Part shown: positions 34,947-46,679 of the stretch, piece after piece
How positions within the stretch are numbered: position 1 is the stretch's first letter
Layout: every line of letters starts with the position of its first letter
Source of the DNA: Ditylenchus dipsaci
Lineage: Eukaryota > Nematoda > Chromadorea > Rhabditida > Anguinidae
Reading direction: 5' to 3'
Assembly (NCBI GenBank): GCA_004194705.1
Contig: SADC01001329.1
Location: 522,962-586,961 of the forward strand
Length of the DNA stretch: 64,000 nt
Position numbers and translations under genes: made by a program
The notes under the pieces: generated by a model
Told to the model about the DNA's origin: nothing
Seen by the model: the letters and a program-made list of their open reading frames with translations, nothing else
Database searches by the model: none

Positions 34947-36780
34947 TCAATCACACTGCTCTACTCCGTTCCCTTCCATTAAAATTACAGAAACTAATAG
35001 TAATTTGGACGATGTGTTGGCACAGCTGCCGCACATCTCACAATAGACCACTGTTCTTTTTTTCAGTGCATTAGCGCAGTATTTACACATAGTATATATG
35101 GCCACAACCTGCAAATTTGCTTGAGTGAAACAAAAATATTACATCATGAAACTTTTGACATTTTTAACTTTTTTTTTTCAAAGACTTAAAAATTGTAGAC
35201 CAATGAATGACCGAAGCGAAATATTTTTCACCATTTTTTACTAAAATTGCATTGAAATGATAAAAAAAAGGTATATATTAAGGGGGACTTCTACGCTACT
35301 TTTCGGCATCGACTGCTACTTCACTTCACATAGATTTTTCACATATTTTGTTTTTCTATCTCAGATGTTTTTACACAGTTTTGTAGCTGAGTTATTTATC
35401 TATCAATTGAGTGGTCAAACGCTCTCATTAAAAATAATTTTCGAGAAAATTACATCAAATATAAGGTGAAACTCCACTAAAAACACCTATCTAAAAAATC
35501 ACGGTTTAGTGTGGTTTGCTGTGATTTTCTTTAAAATTATTTTTTAATCAGGGTGTCTGACCAGTCAATTGAAAGAGAAAAATCTCAGCTTCAAAACGTT
35601 GTAAAAACATCTGAGATAGGAAAACAAAATTATTGAAAAAAATGTGTGTGAAGTGAAGTAGTGTCGAACATAAAGTTCGAGTGGAAAATAAAAAGTCTTT
35701 TTGATATTAAAACTGTTTCTTTTTTTCCCGGAAGAAAAAGCTGTTTTTTGAGAACATCATATGAATCTGTAAAATAGCTGCTGTTTGTAAGCAATTTTTA
35801 GCTACACCCCCTTTTTCTGATACCTTTTCATTCCATCTCTTTTCTCGACTTGGTTCAATATATTGAGCTCTTGCTCTCTATTTTTCTATAAAATATTTGT
35901 GTGCAAATTAATATTGTTGGAACATTACGCTCTAAGTCTACACACACTCATTCAACAAATTACCAGGGTGGGACCATCCACCATATACTTTTTTGACTTG
36001 AGAATCGAATATTAATTCTCAACAAGTAGCAGTCGATGTCAAAAAGTAGCCGTAGGAGTCCCAACACCCCCCCCCTTAATAGTTTTTGAGACTTTTAAAA
36101 GAAAAAAATTAAAAAAAAACCAAGGCAAGTTTTCGGGAGGAGCAAACACATAATATGCGTTTGTGACTGTAGAATTTCTTGTATAATATAAGAGAAATTC
36201 TACAGATTAACGACGGTGAAAAATAGGTGTTTTTCTAAGTAAGAAAAAATCGACGCTACTTGCATATATCCCCCCCCCCAAATCAACTTTTTTTAAAGTG
36301 TTTTAAAACACCCTATATCGACTCAAAATCACCTCAGGAGTTCAAAAAAGACATTATTTTTTAAGTTCTGGTCGATAAAAATTGAGTTTTGGACACTTTT
36401 AAATTTTCGACTTTTTTACGTATATGCAAGTAGCGCCAAAAAATCATGTGAAATTTTCCAATTTTTTTTTTTCAAAAGCCAAGAAGTCAGAAATAAAAAA
36501 AATTTAAATAGAGACGTGTTATACATAGCCAAATTTTTTATAAAAAAAATACTCACTGGATACAACACAGTTAGCTATATTCTTCGAGCACAGCCTACAG
36601 TTTCTACAAACAGTCTCGTTATATCCTCTTGTCCAACCTGCATGATCTGCTGACTGGTCAGGGGCAACAACACTTGGACACTTGAAATCTCCTTGCTACA
36701 TGCCAGACAGCAACACAAATGCCCACAGGGAAGAAAAACTGTGTCAGCCTGTCTGTCGCCAATTCATGACATCTAGGTAT
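34947..36780 (-). CDS. Tandem RING-finger (C3HC4) protein, partial
   Basis: Two exons are visible on the minus strand: from about 36780 to 36557 (donor GTGAGT) and 35108-34947 (stop TGA). Exon 1 encodes GDRQADTVFLPCGHLCCCLA then CSKEI…KCP, an IAP/RNF34-type RING with H-x3-C-x2-C spacing. The segment CRNCRLCSKNIANCVVSS then begins a second RING that continues over the intron as CGHI-TMCKYCANALKK and ends CEMC. RING domains recruit E2 enzymes, so a ubiquitin ligase is likely. Three single-base breaks disturb the frame: before the first CGH block near 36770, between EIS and KCP near 36680, and after CGHI in exon 2. The last zinc ligand of RING 1 appears to be Val. Upstream exons were not found. 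The 1448-nt intron contains foldbacks at 35296-35690 and 36252-36437. Confidence 0.6.
35296..35690. mobile_element. Foldback in the RING-gene intron
   Basis: Arms of about 180 bp: the left ACTGCTACTTCACTTCACAT… is mirrored by …GTGTGAAGTGAAGTAGTGTC. Inner words TATCTCAGATGTTTTTACA occur in both arms. No coding frame. Confidence 0.75.
36252..36437. mobile_element. Short GACGCTACTTGCATATA foldback
   Basis: Left GACGCTACTTGCATATATCC with a C9 run; right TATATGCAAGTAGCGCC. It is a small relative of the 1817-2769 family, in the RING-gene intron near its donor. Confidence 0.7.
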
Positions 36781-37139
36781 GCCAATGGAATTTTGTGTTG
36801 ATTGTAGTTCTTTGATGCTGTATTAGAGTTTCAGAGTTGTTGGACAGGATGTAAGAAGCGGTATTAGATCTTCATCTGTGCTTCTTTTCAAAATAATCAT
36901 GATTAATAATACTTCTGGCTAATGCTAAATATAGGTAAAAGTAAGATTCGGGAAAACTTTTTTACCTAACTTTTTGGAACTTTTGACAAACATCTACAAT
37001 TTTAAGAGACTTTTTTTGGAAATTACTTTTAAAATGTCTCTTTCTATAAGACCAAAAAATGTCGGGTCATATAGCTCAAAGATTATTTAGTAAACTGCTT
37101 TTAAGTTGCACATTAACTTACTTGTCTGACGGACTGCTG

Positions 37140-37440
37140 ATACCCAACCTTGGCTCCCCCACCTGGGTACTCTGACGAGGGTACCCATCTCTTGCGTTGC
37201 TCCCTCCTGTGTACCACCCCTCCTGGACTTCCCCACCTGGGTACCACTACGTGAGTACCTCCACCTGGCTACTTTTCCTCCTGGGTACTCCCCGTATAGC
37301 TACTCCTCACCTGAGTAACACAGGTGCAACCAACTGGGTACTCCCTTGGGTCCACCAACGTGCTCAACCACCAGGATTGGGCCACCTGAGTGATGATGGT
37401 GAATCGCGGCCACTCAGGGTGTAACTACTGAGGATGAAGC
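37140..37440. repeat. Degenerate CCACCTGGGTAC minisatellite
   Basis: Repeated CCACCTGGGTACTC-like words with many substitutions. An open frame (37197-37424) crosses it but has no protein character beyond the repeat. Confidence 0.55.
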
Positions 37441-37879
37441 CTCTACGAGTATATCATCGAAGTGAAATTTTTATTGGAAGATTATTTCCCCTTTACTATA
37501 GCGCTGGATCTGTGTGTCTGTCTGTCTGTGCGTCACAAAAAAAAGATTAGGGGTGTTCCGCTGATCGTATCGAAAATCTGATTGCACCATTCGATTCCTC
37601 GTGTCGGTTTACTGTCTGAAAAAATTATCAAAATTATCAAAAGGGACGACCGTGTGAAAAAAAAGTTATGGCCACATGAAAGTAGCCAAAACCACAGGGG
37701 GGACCAAGGCAATTTCGGTGGTTTTTCGAATTGCCTTGGGGGACCAAGGCATGCAAAATGGTTCGAATCCTGGTGGTAGCATACATTATTATTTTGTCTC
37801 GGAAGGATTACTTAGTGTATATATGGTTAGTAGGTGGCCTGGTAGGGTATGTAGGTGGCCTGGTGAGGTGGTCAGATGG

Positions 37880-38900
37880 AGAGTAGGGTTGAGCCCGAAG
37901 TACCTGCGGGCATACCCGAAGTATACCCGAACTACCTGCGGGCATATAACTACCACTGGGTACCCACTTGAATACGCCGGAAGTACCTGCGGGCTTGGAA
38001 CTACCATCGGGTACCTACTTGGATACGCCCGAAGTACCTGCGGGCTTTCAACTACCATCGGGTACCCGGTTGAACAAACCCGAAGTACCTGCGGGCTTGC
38101 AACTACTGTCGGGTACCCACTTATATACACCCAAAGTACCTGCGGGCTTGCAACTACTGTCGGGTACCACTTATATACACCCAAGTACCTGCGGGCTTGC
38201 AACTACTATCGGGTACCAGTTAAACACACCCAAAGAACCTGCGGGCTTGCAACTACCATCGGGTACCGACGTGGATACACCCGAAGTACCTGCGGGCTTC
38301 CAACTACCATCGGATACCCTTGGATACGCCGGAGTACCTGCGGGCATATAACTACCATCAAGTACCCAGTTAAACACACCCGAAGTACCTGCGGGCTTGC
38401 AACTACCATCGGGTACCTACTTGGATACGCCCGAAATACCTGCGGGCTTGCAACTACCGTCGGGTACCCAGTTAAAACACACCCGAACTACCTGCGGGCT
38501 TGCAACTACCGTCGGGTACCCACTTGGATACGCCCGAAGTACCTGCGGGCTTGCAACTACCATCGGGTACCCAGTAAACACACCCGAAGCACCTGCGGGC
38601 TTGGAACTACCATCGGGTACACACTTAAATACGCCCGAAGTACCTGCGGGCATATTAACTACCATCGGGTACCCACTTAAATACGCCCGAAGTACCTGCG
38701 TGCATATAACTCCATCGGGTACCCACGTGGATACGCCAGAAGTACTATCGGGCATAGAACTATCACTGAGTACCCACTCAGATACGCCCGAAGTAACCTG
38801 CGGGCATGAATATATCGGGTACACTTATATACGCCCGAAGTACCTGCGGGCTTATGCATTTAACTACCATCAGGTACCCACTTGGATAAAACGCGAACCA
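37880..38900. repeat. 51-bp satellite (about 19 units)
   Basis: The unit is close to ACTACCATCGGGTACCCACT + TGGATACGCCCGAAGTACCT + GCGGGCTTGCA. The period is 51 bp (17 codons), so several frames on both strands stay open through it, including one of 334 codons. Units drift at both ends (to about 39020) and small indels shift the frame. Treated as non-coding satellite. Confidence 0.8.
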
Positions 38901-39179
38901 CCTGCGAATTAGAGCTGAAATCGGGTACTGACGGGAATACTCCTGATCCACCAGCAAGCATAGAACTACCAGCGGGTACGCACGTGAAATACACGCTAAC
39001 AACCGCCAGGCAATTAACGTGGATACACCCAGCCAGCAGCATGTAAACGACCAAAGACATCGAACTACCAGTATGGGATCCAACGCACTTTCAACACCCA
39101 ACGAACAGCGGCATTTGCCGCTGCGGCGCTTCTAGTTATTAATACAAATACTAGAAAAGGCGCCCTGGCCGAAGGCTGG

Positions 39180-39620
39180 TGCAACTGGCCCACCTACTAA
39201 CCCAGCTTTACTTGAACACTTACTAGCCTACCTACCCTCCGACCGTACCTAACCTACTATCTACCTACCCTAGCTGATCGCTACCTACCCTACTTACCCT
39301 CTACTACCCACCTACCTGATCCCCACCTACCCTACTTGACCGCACTGTGCACTTCGGGGGCCCCTTTTCATTAACTGTGAAAAAGTGAAATTTGATAAGG
39401 TACCTTTTTTAAAAAAACTTATGTCTTTAGTAAGGTAATCGGAAAACAATCTTTTTGTCATTTTTGGTGTATAAAAATTACTTGGGAAGACTTGAAAATC
39501 ACTATTCACAGTTAATAATAACAAGGGGCCCCCGAAGTGCAAGTGCCACTTGACCACCTACCTAGCCTACCTACGCTCCAACCTACCCTACCTACGCTTA
39601 ATACCAACCTAACACTTTAA
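39180..39620. repeat. CTACCTACC simple-repeat tracts around a GGGGGCCCC foldback
   Basis: 39180-39340 and 39545-39610 are (CTACCTACC)-like tracts. Between them, 39345-39545 is a foldback with ends GTGCACTTCGGGGGCCCCTT and the complement. Its arms match those of the 49915-50640 element, but it lacks the core hairpin. Confidence 0.65.
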
Positions 39621-39700
39621 CAACCACATTTGAACTGTTAGCTACTAATAAATAATGCATGCTACTACCAGGATCGAAACCGTGACATGCCTTGGACTGC

Positions 39701-41160
39701 CAGTGCTGGCATTTCGAAATTTCCCGCTCCGGATCTGGCTTCCGGCTCCGTTGGGGCCAAATTTCTCGCTCCGGATCTGGCTCCCAGCTTCCGGGAGGCA
39801 AAATTTCCGGCTCCGGATCTGGCTCCCGGCTCCGGTAGGTAAAATTTTCCTCTCCGATCTGGCTCCCAGCTCCGGGAGGCAAAATTTTCCGGCTCCGGAT
39901 CTGGCTCCCTGCTCGGAGCCGGAGCGGAGCCGGATCCAGAGCGGGAGCAGAGCGGCTCTGGCTCCGGGCAAGAAAGTGTCAACAAAATATCTGATAGAAT
40001 GAGCCATATAAACAAAAATATGACAACAAGTACAGTACAGGAACACAGTGAATACGAATAATTGGTACGTTCTCTACTTATTGCACGATAACAAACACAA
40101 AAACCCTCACAAATCATTAAATCTCCGGCCAGGGTCAGCAGCACTTTCTCTCGAATGTAGCTCTCTGAAGTAGATTTTTTTGCCCGCTAGAGTGTAGGGT
40201 GACTTGACTGAAAACGCGTTCCACACATGCCGAGGTAGCAGGGACACCGAGAATTGATTTGGCCGAATGCGCGAGACGAGTAAACTTCTGAAGTTTAAAT
40301 ATGGATTAAGTCTAAGAATCAGCAATTGACGACTACCTCTCCCTCGTTATGCCAGTTATGCCAGTACTTGATGCACGTAGTTGGACGGAAGACCCCTTCA
40401 GAGCTTCGATGTAGCTCTCGATCTCCTGCTCGATTGACCCTGTTGAATAGGACGACCTTCCTCTTCTTCACTGCAAAGCCGAAGGGGGAGCTCTCTTGAT
40501 CAAATGCACTCTTCGATAATATGGAACTTGGCACCTCGACGAGCTTCAGATTATCAACTAAAATTGAGATTTGTAAACCGAATATAGGTAAATTGGATTT
40601 TCACATGCTCTGAAGCGCGGGTCTTGCCTTCTGGAGCTGCTCATGGAAAGAAGATTTGCCACGCTGATGTCTAAAACGGCCGATGAGATGAAAATAGGAT
40701 CACTTGCTTCTTCGCCTGATTGGAGAACATCTTTAAACCTTTTCTGCAGCGCTTCTTTGAGTTTCACGAGCGATAGGAATGTGGTGAAGAGCTGAAATTG
40801 TTAAATACGAGTAGTTCATGCGGTACGCTTTTCACGAGTAGTCATGCACCTGACTATGTTTAAAAGTATTTTATATCCAAACTTTCGGGCAACTAAATTA
40901 ACGAAAACTGGCTCCAAAATGGCTCCGGGAATTCAAATTTCCCGCTCCGGATCTGGCTCCCGGCTCCGTCGGCAAAATTTTTTTGCTCCGGATCTGGCTC
41001 CCGCTCCCATCATTTAAATTTTCCGCTCCGGATCTGGCTCCCGGCTCCGGGAGGCGAAAATTTTCGCTCCGGATCTCGCTCCGGATCTGGCTCCGGCTCG
41101 GAAGCCGGAGCCGGAGCGGAGCCAGAGCGGAGCCGGAGCGGAGCGGATTTTCCAGCACTG
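39701..41160 (-). mobile_element. hAT element 3 (GGAGCCGGCTCC words) with transposase C-terminus
   Basis: Ends CAGTGCTGGCATTTCG (left) and the complement of CAGTGCTGGAAAATCC (right). Flanking octamers TGGACTGC (39693-39700) and GGTACTGC (41161-41168) match at 6 of 8 positions, read as an aged hAT target duplication. Both ends are arrays of CTCCGGATCTGGCTCCCGG / GGAGCCGGAGCGGAGCC words. The interior encodes part of a hAT transposase on the minus strand, described separately. Confidence 0.8.
40125..40790 (-). pseudogene. hAT transposase C-terminal region (dimerisation domain)
   Basis: The minus-strand block near 40280-40180 reads RLAHSAKSILGVPATSACVE then RVFSQ, the hallmark hAT C-terminal dimerisation motif. 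It continues NLLQRATFERK and, after a one-base shift, VLLTLAGDLM. Upstream, 40768-40615 encodes KLKEALQKRFKDVLQSGEEA followed by SDPIFISSAVLD, as in ZBED/SCAND3-type hAT proteins. The two are joined by a probable short intron (GTGAAAATCC…CAATTTTAG, about 40608-40560) and the exon DNLKLVEVPSSILSKSAFD. The N-terminal BED finger and most catalytic residues are absent, so this copy cannot be autonomous. Confidence 0.75.
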
Positions 41161-41351
41161 GGTACTGCCCGGCTATCTGGATAACTCCACCCTGCTAACC
41201 TAAAATCGATATCCAGATCCATGGAAGCATGATATCGGGGCAAACTTGTTTTTAAAAGATAGCTAAGATCCTGCGCTACAACGTAACAGAGTACTTTTTT
41301 TTTTGAAAAAATTCTATAACAATAAAAAATTTATGAAATGGTTGTGAAAAA

Positions 41352-41535
41352 ATCCGGATTTATTACACAAAGCTTGAAAAGAAGGGGGAGAAATAGAAAA
41401 AAGTTGACATTAATGTCTTTGACACAAAAGAACCACAAACGTGCTTTGCCAAAAGAAAAATGACCAATGGAAAAATGAAGGACGGAAAAATGAAACGACG
41501 AAAAATGACCACGGAAAAATGAGCGACGGAAAAAT
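41352..41535. repeat. GACGGAAAAATGA word array
   Basis: At 41453-41537 seven tandem words of the type GACGGAAAAATGACC occur in a row, one-sided. It resembles an orphaned end of a word-array element. No gene. Confidence 0.6.
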
Positions 41536-41725
41536 GACCTATACCCAAAATGTCTTCCCTAATCCGAATCCGTTGATATCAGGCTAATACATGGAGTTGA
41601 GATATGGCTGTTTTGACTCGACCATCCAGAAAATTTTCACCACACACTTATTTTAGATAATATCTAAGTTTCCTTTTTTTGACCTGATCTCAACGGATTC
41701 AGATTCAAAAGACATTTTGGTATTA

Positions 41726-42100
41726 CAGTCGACTTTCGATAAACTGGCACCCCTGGGATCAGCATGGGATAGCGTTTTATTGAGTGTTAGCTTTGCTCAA
41801 TTTATTTTTCGCCCGGCGAATCAGGTCGGTTTACTGGAAGGGCCGGTTCATCGGGTGTCGTTTATAGAGAGTGGACTGTAGTCAGTTTCACTAGATTAAT
41901 TGTAAATTTTCGACCGTAATTCCAAATATTAGGTAAAAATGTCTCGAAACGACCGTCTTGAATCAGATTTTTCTCGAATTGGCCATTCTTGTACAGCCAA
42001 CTTCTCTAAAATATACACCAAGACATAAATCCTCTTTAACATACATTGGGACTGGTCTTAAGGAGGGTATCTTATAGAGAAGTTTGACGTATATATACTG
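41726..42100. mobile_element. Two pogo-like MITEs (41726-41878 and 41994-42100)
   Basis: The first starts CAGTCGACTTTCGATAAACT and ends GTCGTTTATAGAGAGTGGACTG, TA-flanked, with GGGCCGGTTC near its right end. The second starts CAGCCAACTTCTCTAAAATA and ends TATAGAGAAGTTTGACG, with GGGACTGGTCTT inside. Both are diverged relatives of the 55391 element. Confidence 0.65.
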
Positions 42101-42584
42101 TAATAAGTTCACCTTAAAGAATTTAATAAAAAATATAATGCACTGAAAAAAAAACTCTTAGAACTTACTGAAGCTTGTTCAATTTAGAAATTTCTCAGCT
42201 GATTCAAATCAGACAGATTGCAAATTTACTTGTAAAACAATTTATAGTTAGTGTGGAACAGTTGCAAGAGAAAGAATACCAAGGCTAAAATAATTTATGT
42301 TTTTTGTTTTCACCGCTAAAGAAAACCATATGGTGGAGTAAACTCGTGAGAGTATGTCTGAGAGGAGGCTGTTTCCCTTCCTTTTGCGCATGCAAATCGC
42401 AAGTTCTCGGTTTGAGCTGTCAATGTCAACTCAAATAATTGAAGGGAAACAACTGTTTTTCTTCTTTCTTATTTCAACAACACCATGCATTACAGTTTAA
42501 TCAAGCAATTAAAGTTGCGAATCTGTGTGCTCATAGACTTGTCCAACAAATTTATGACTCCAAAACGACAACTCTCAGCTTATA

Positions 42585-43005
42585 AGCTAGTAGTACTGAG
42601 GCAAGTTTCGCACTTGAAAGGATGCCGCTTTGTGCCCCATACTATGGGCACTTTCAAGAAGGCATAGTGAGGAGGCTCTTAACTCCGCCCTTTGGACCCA
42701 TACCTATAGGTTCATTTCGAAATATAGGTACAACACTGTTACATATTTCGCAATACTATTTCGAAAAACACGCAGCTGTGCTGGTTTTGCCGCAAAATAT
42801 AAACAAGTGTTCGGTTTGAATAGTATTGCGAAATTGAACAAGCTGTGTTGACCTATATTTCGAAATGAACCTATAGGTATGGGTCCAAAAGGGCGGAGCT
42901 TAAGAGCCCTACACCTATGGGCTTCTCTTTGAAAGTGCCCATAGGTATGGGCACAAGGCGGCATCCTTTCAAGTGCGAAAACTTGGCCTCAGTACTACTA
43001 AAGCT
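42585..43005. mobile_element. Foldback element of about 420 bp
   Basis: Arms of about 195 bp from TAGTAGTACTGAGGCAAG inward through GCACTTGAAAGGATGCCGC and ACCCATACCTATAGGTTCAT, mirrored on the right. The frames at 42622-42964 on both strands are products of the symmetry. Confidence 0.8.
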
Positions 43006-43059
43006 AATAATAATTTTAGGATAAAAAGTTAAGTAAATGGCTACTGGATACTATCCAGT

Positions 43060-44660
43060 GGATAGGGGTGTACAATTCTCCGGAGAAATAAAGATTGGAG
43101 TACTCTCCGGAGATTCCTCGAGAATTCTCCGAAAACTTAGAGAAGTAAGAATAGAATCATATCAATAAGAACACTCATTCTTACCAGTGATGTCTTTTGG
43201 CTCTGGCTCCGAGATGGCTCCAATTTTTTTTAATTTTCAAAATAATTAAATTTTAAAAGGTCCATTTTGTAGAAAAGTGAAGGGATCCCTAGTTGGTCAA
43301 AAAAGGAGAAAATCTCGGAGCCAATGTTTTTTAATTTTGGCAAATTTTGTTATTTCATTTTTTTACAACCATATCGAACTCTGTCGAAAATGGCCAGTAG
43401 CCGTAAGTGGTCAAGTTGCTAATACTACTGAAAAGCCAAAAATCTTACAGCTACGACTAAGAATTACTTACGCATCAAAAGTAACGTTACTTCAATCAAA
43501 TGTAAAGTGAGCACGACCACCACCATTTTTAGATGTGATGACAACTTTGACGCTACTGTCATATATCCCCCCCCCGCCTCCCCAAATCGGACCTACTGTC
43601 ATATACACAGTAGTGGTTTTACCGGAATTGAATTGTTTAATTGAAAGTCAATTTAAAGTAAAAGTACAATTTTGCGTAGGTCGTAACCCCAAAGCCCCAA
43701 AAGAGCCAAAGCTGTATATCACAGCCTAGTACCAAGGGGATTTGATTCTCTAATCGTTGTTTCACCAGCACATACAAATTGTCAATATGGAACGGATAAT
43801 CCAACTATACTCAGAGACACCTCTATAGAAAATTTGGTAAAAGTTTATATAAATAAAAGTGGTAGAAATGATTCACAAGTTGCGTGACAAGAAATTTAAG
43901 TTTTTTTTGGATTGACAAACAACACCTTTTTTGGTTATTTATTCTAGAATGCTGCTTTAGTTTTTTGGGTGGTATTTAATTAGGGTGTCGCAAATTTAAA
44001 ATAATGCTACCTAGAATCTTCAATTGTGCTCCCAAACCATCTCATTAGAGCCAAAGCTCAGAAAATGTTTAAATGGCTCAAATTGAATCGCGCCACAATA
44101 GTCTGAACTTCACCAGTAAATTTTGGCTTTTCTTGAAATTTTGTTACAGTTTTTAAATTGTTTCACAGTATCATGTAGCCCTGGATCTTGGATTTTTAAT
44201 GAGATATCAAACTCTGCAGAATGATTAAAATCATATAAAGATTAAGAGGTTTTCAAACAATTGATTTTTTTCAAAGCATCTTAAACCTTTAAAAAAATTT
44301 CAGTAAAATTTGATATTTCATTAGTAAGCTGAGATCCTGTGCTGCATGGCAATGCAAAATAATTTCGAAAAATACATATAGAATCTTGAAAAAAAAATCG
44401 AAAATAATATTCATGCGTTAAATTCAGACTTTTACAACTTTTACAGTTACAGCCTAGTCAAATTTGTCCAAAAGGCAACCAATTCTATAAAAAGGCGGCC
44501 AATTTCACAGCTAAAGCGGCAAATTTCAATTTGAGCCGTAAAATAGTTCTGTTTAAAATTGAAAAGCATATTTACAAAATCACTGTTTTATAATTTAAAA
44601 ATGGCGTGCTTATGGCCTTTACCATATTTTTCTATTTTCCCTTTAAAGTTTTAGTTTATT
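43060..44660. other. Intergenic: two orphan hAT-like ends, a poly-C foldback fragment
   Basis: 43062-43140 starts AGGGGTGTACAATTCTCC and carries TCTCCGGAGA words. 43195-43330 starts CAGTGATGTCTTTTGG and carries GGCTCC words. 43549-43620 is a GACGCTACTGTCATATATCC fragment with a C8 run. No gene was seen up to 44.7 kb. Confidence 0.55.
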
Positions 44661-44708
44661 TGTGATATTTGGGGAGTGTGTCTCCTAACTTGTGATCAAA
44701 TAGCTCCA

Positions 44709-46208
44709 ATGAAACCTCACACAAATCACTTTGTGCGTCCCTGCTTCCTATTCCTTCTCTTGCTCCTATCCACTGCAGTTCAAGCACAGCAAGTCAAGGA
44801 AGTGGAGATAGACACCAATGAACAGCAGGTTGTCCAGTTTAAGGGTTGGAACACATGTCCTTTGTTCATTTTCTAGTTAGCTAGAAGGAACGCCAATCTA
44901 AGGTTTAGGTCAGGCAACAACAACACATGTTTTGAGTTGCCATTCACATAAAAAAGTGTTTTGATAACTTTTAGCTGGCTAAATCACGTGGTAAAACACC
45001 CGTGCGTAAAAACCAATTTCGAGAAAATAAACATTTTGAAATTGCAATAAGGTTGAACAAAGCTTTAAAGGCAAATCATGGAAATCATAGAAGATTTCTA
45101 ATATTTCTTCGAAAATTTTAAAGCTTTGACACCCCTAGATAAAAGTTTTGACGTTTTGAAGTTTTTATTTTATATTCCATATACAAAAAATAATTTATTT
45201 TTAACGAAAACATTTTTTTAAGAACATGCCTGAATTATTTAAGTCTTTCAGTAGGGTGGTGAAACTGGGCATATACGAGTGCTAAATCTGTGTTGTCAGC
45301 ATAGTTGCACGGGCGCCGGTGTGCGCAGACAAAAATTTAAGACAAATCAGCGCCGGGCGCTGGCGCCGGTGCTAGGTTTTTGAAATTACCGGCGCGCGGC
45401 ACCCTTTTTCTTGGTGTTTCTTGGTAGTATCATAAGTTGAGGGTGTGGCTAACAAGGTTTATTGACGTTTCTTGAAAGGACCGTCAAATAAAAAACCACA
45501 ATCGACAAAATAACGATACCATTTTGGATTTTTCCATAAAAACTACCAATTATTGTGCAAAAAATATAGTGATATTTATTCAGGATCAGCAAACCAATAG
45601 TTCATGGCCACCAAAACCTCCATTTGATTTTATGGCTCCGAATGGAACCATTCCGTCAAACCAGGGTCCTTGGACTTCTTTCAAAGGCTGGGTCGGCCAA
45701 GTCAAACAAAACACAGCACATATTTTCGGCAAGGCCGGCAATGATATAGGTGAATCTATTTTTTTATCAATCTTTACTGTTAACCAAAAGATTTTTGTTC
45801 TAGAGACTCTTGCCTCCTCTGCCTCCAAAGTGATCCAAAACAAAACTCAGGAGCTAGGCCAGACCATTGAACGTCACGTTGGACACCAAAACCACACTTT
45901 CCAAAATGGAACCAAAATATTGGAAGCACTAGGAGGAGGACTAGCTAATTTGACTGGAACCTCTCTTCGAGATGTCGCTCCTGAAGAAAGTAAAGCTGTT
46001 GAGCAGGAACCGGAAAAAAAAAATAAATTACTAATAAATATTCTTTATTCTACTAAAAATGACAAAAAAACATTGTTTGCCACATAAATAATTTTTTTTT
46101 GTCGGAATGTGACTAGCATAAAAAGAGGGCTTGATACAATTGCAGGGAAAAATCAGTTTTCGGTGGATAAACTAGAGCTTCGGGCTATTCGAAAAAGAGA
46201 CAAAGCAG
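44709..46208 (+). CDS. Secreted, N-glycosylation-rich protein (partial)
   Basis: Family not recognised. Exon 44709-44828 encodes MKPHTNHFVRP followed by the hydrophobic CFLFLLLLLSTAVQA, a clear signal peptide with a likely cleavage after QA. Exons 45584-45749 and 45804-46087 (or ending at 45997) follow with matching phases; the intron between them is 54 nt. The mature chain is rich in N-x-S/T sites (NSS, NGT, NKT, NHT, NLT), has a Pro/Trp segment (SSWPPKPPFDF) and a helical stretch around ETLASSASKVIQNKTQE. It may stop at 46087, or splice from a GTAAAG donor at 45998 into exon 46146-46208 (KNQFSVDKLELRAIRKRDKA), which keeps phase and ends at GTAAGT. It converges on the PRL gene about 0.7 kb away. 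An extracellular or lumenal role is inferred from the signal peptide only. Confidence 0.6.
45300..45415. mobile_element. hAT-like end fragment with GCGCCGGCGC words
   Basis: CAGCATAGTTGCACGGGCGC resembles the CAGGCATGTGCACGGGCC tip of hAT element 1 and is followed by GCGCCGG words. It is in the first intron of the secreted-protein gene and no second end was seen. Confidence 0.45.
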
Positions 46209-46679
46209 GTAAGTAAAGAAAATGAATTTGATTTAAGTCAGGGCTGCGATTTTTTTTGTCAACCTTTGCATAAAAATACTCTAAAATTCGATTTGTATTC
46301 GGTGTGATTGCAATTTTTGTGTTGCTTGAAACAAAAGGGTCATGGCCAGTTAGCCCTTTTTTGAAAATTTTGATACTTCTTCCAATAAAAGTATCTTATT
46401 ATGTGATTTTTTTCTAATTCCATCTTGACGAAAATTTCTTCAAAATTTTAGGAAAATTCGGTAATCTGAATGGCAAAACAGATGTTTAGAAAAATGTTTG
46501 GTTGCAGAGATATGGCCAATCTTACTTGTGGCCGTATCTCGGCAAAGGTGCATACTTTTTAAATTATAATTTGTAATTAAAATTTCTCAGAGAGATTTAA
46601 AAATTACTGCGCGACATCAAAATACTTTTTTCACATGATAAGGAACTTTTATTTTAAAAAATATCTAAATTTCAAAATA

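Noticed and set aside
37676..38680. A 334-codon open frame
   Set aside because: It is made of the 51-bp satellite, with equally long frames on the other strand; no start context or domain.
39645..40144. Frames of 115-159 codons at the left end of hAT element 3
   Set aside because: They read the GGAGCCGG/CTCCGGATC word array; the real coding remnant lies further in.
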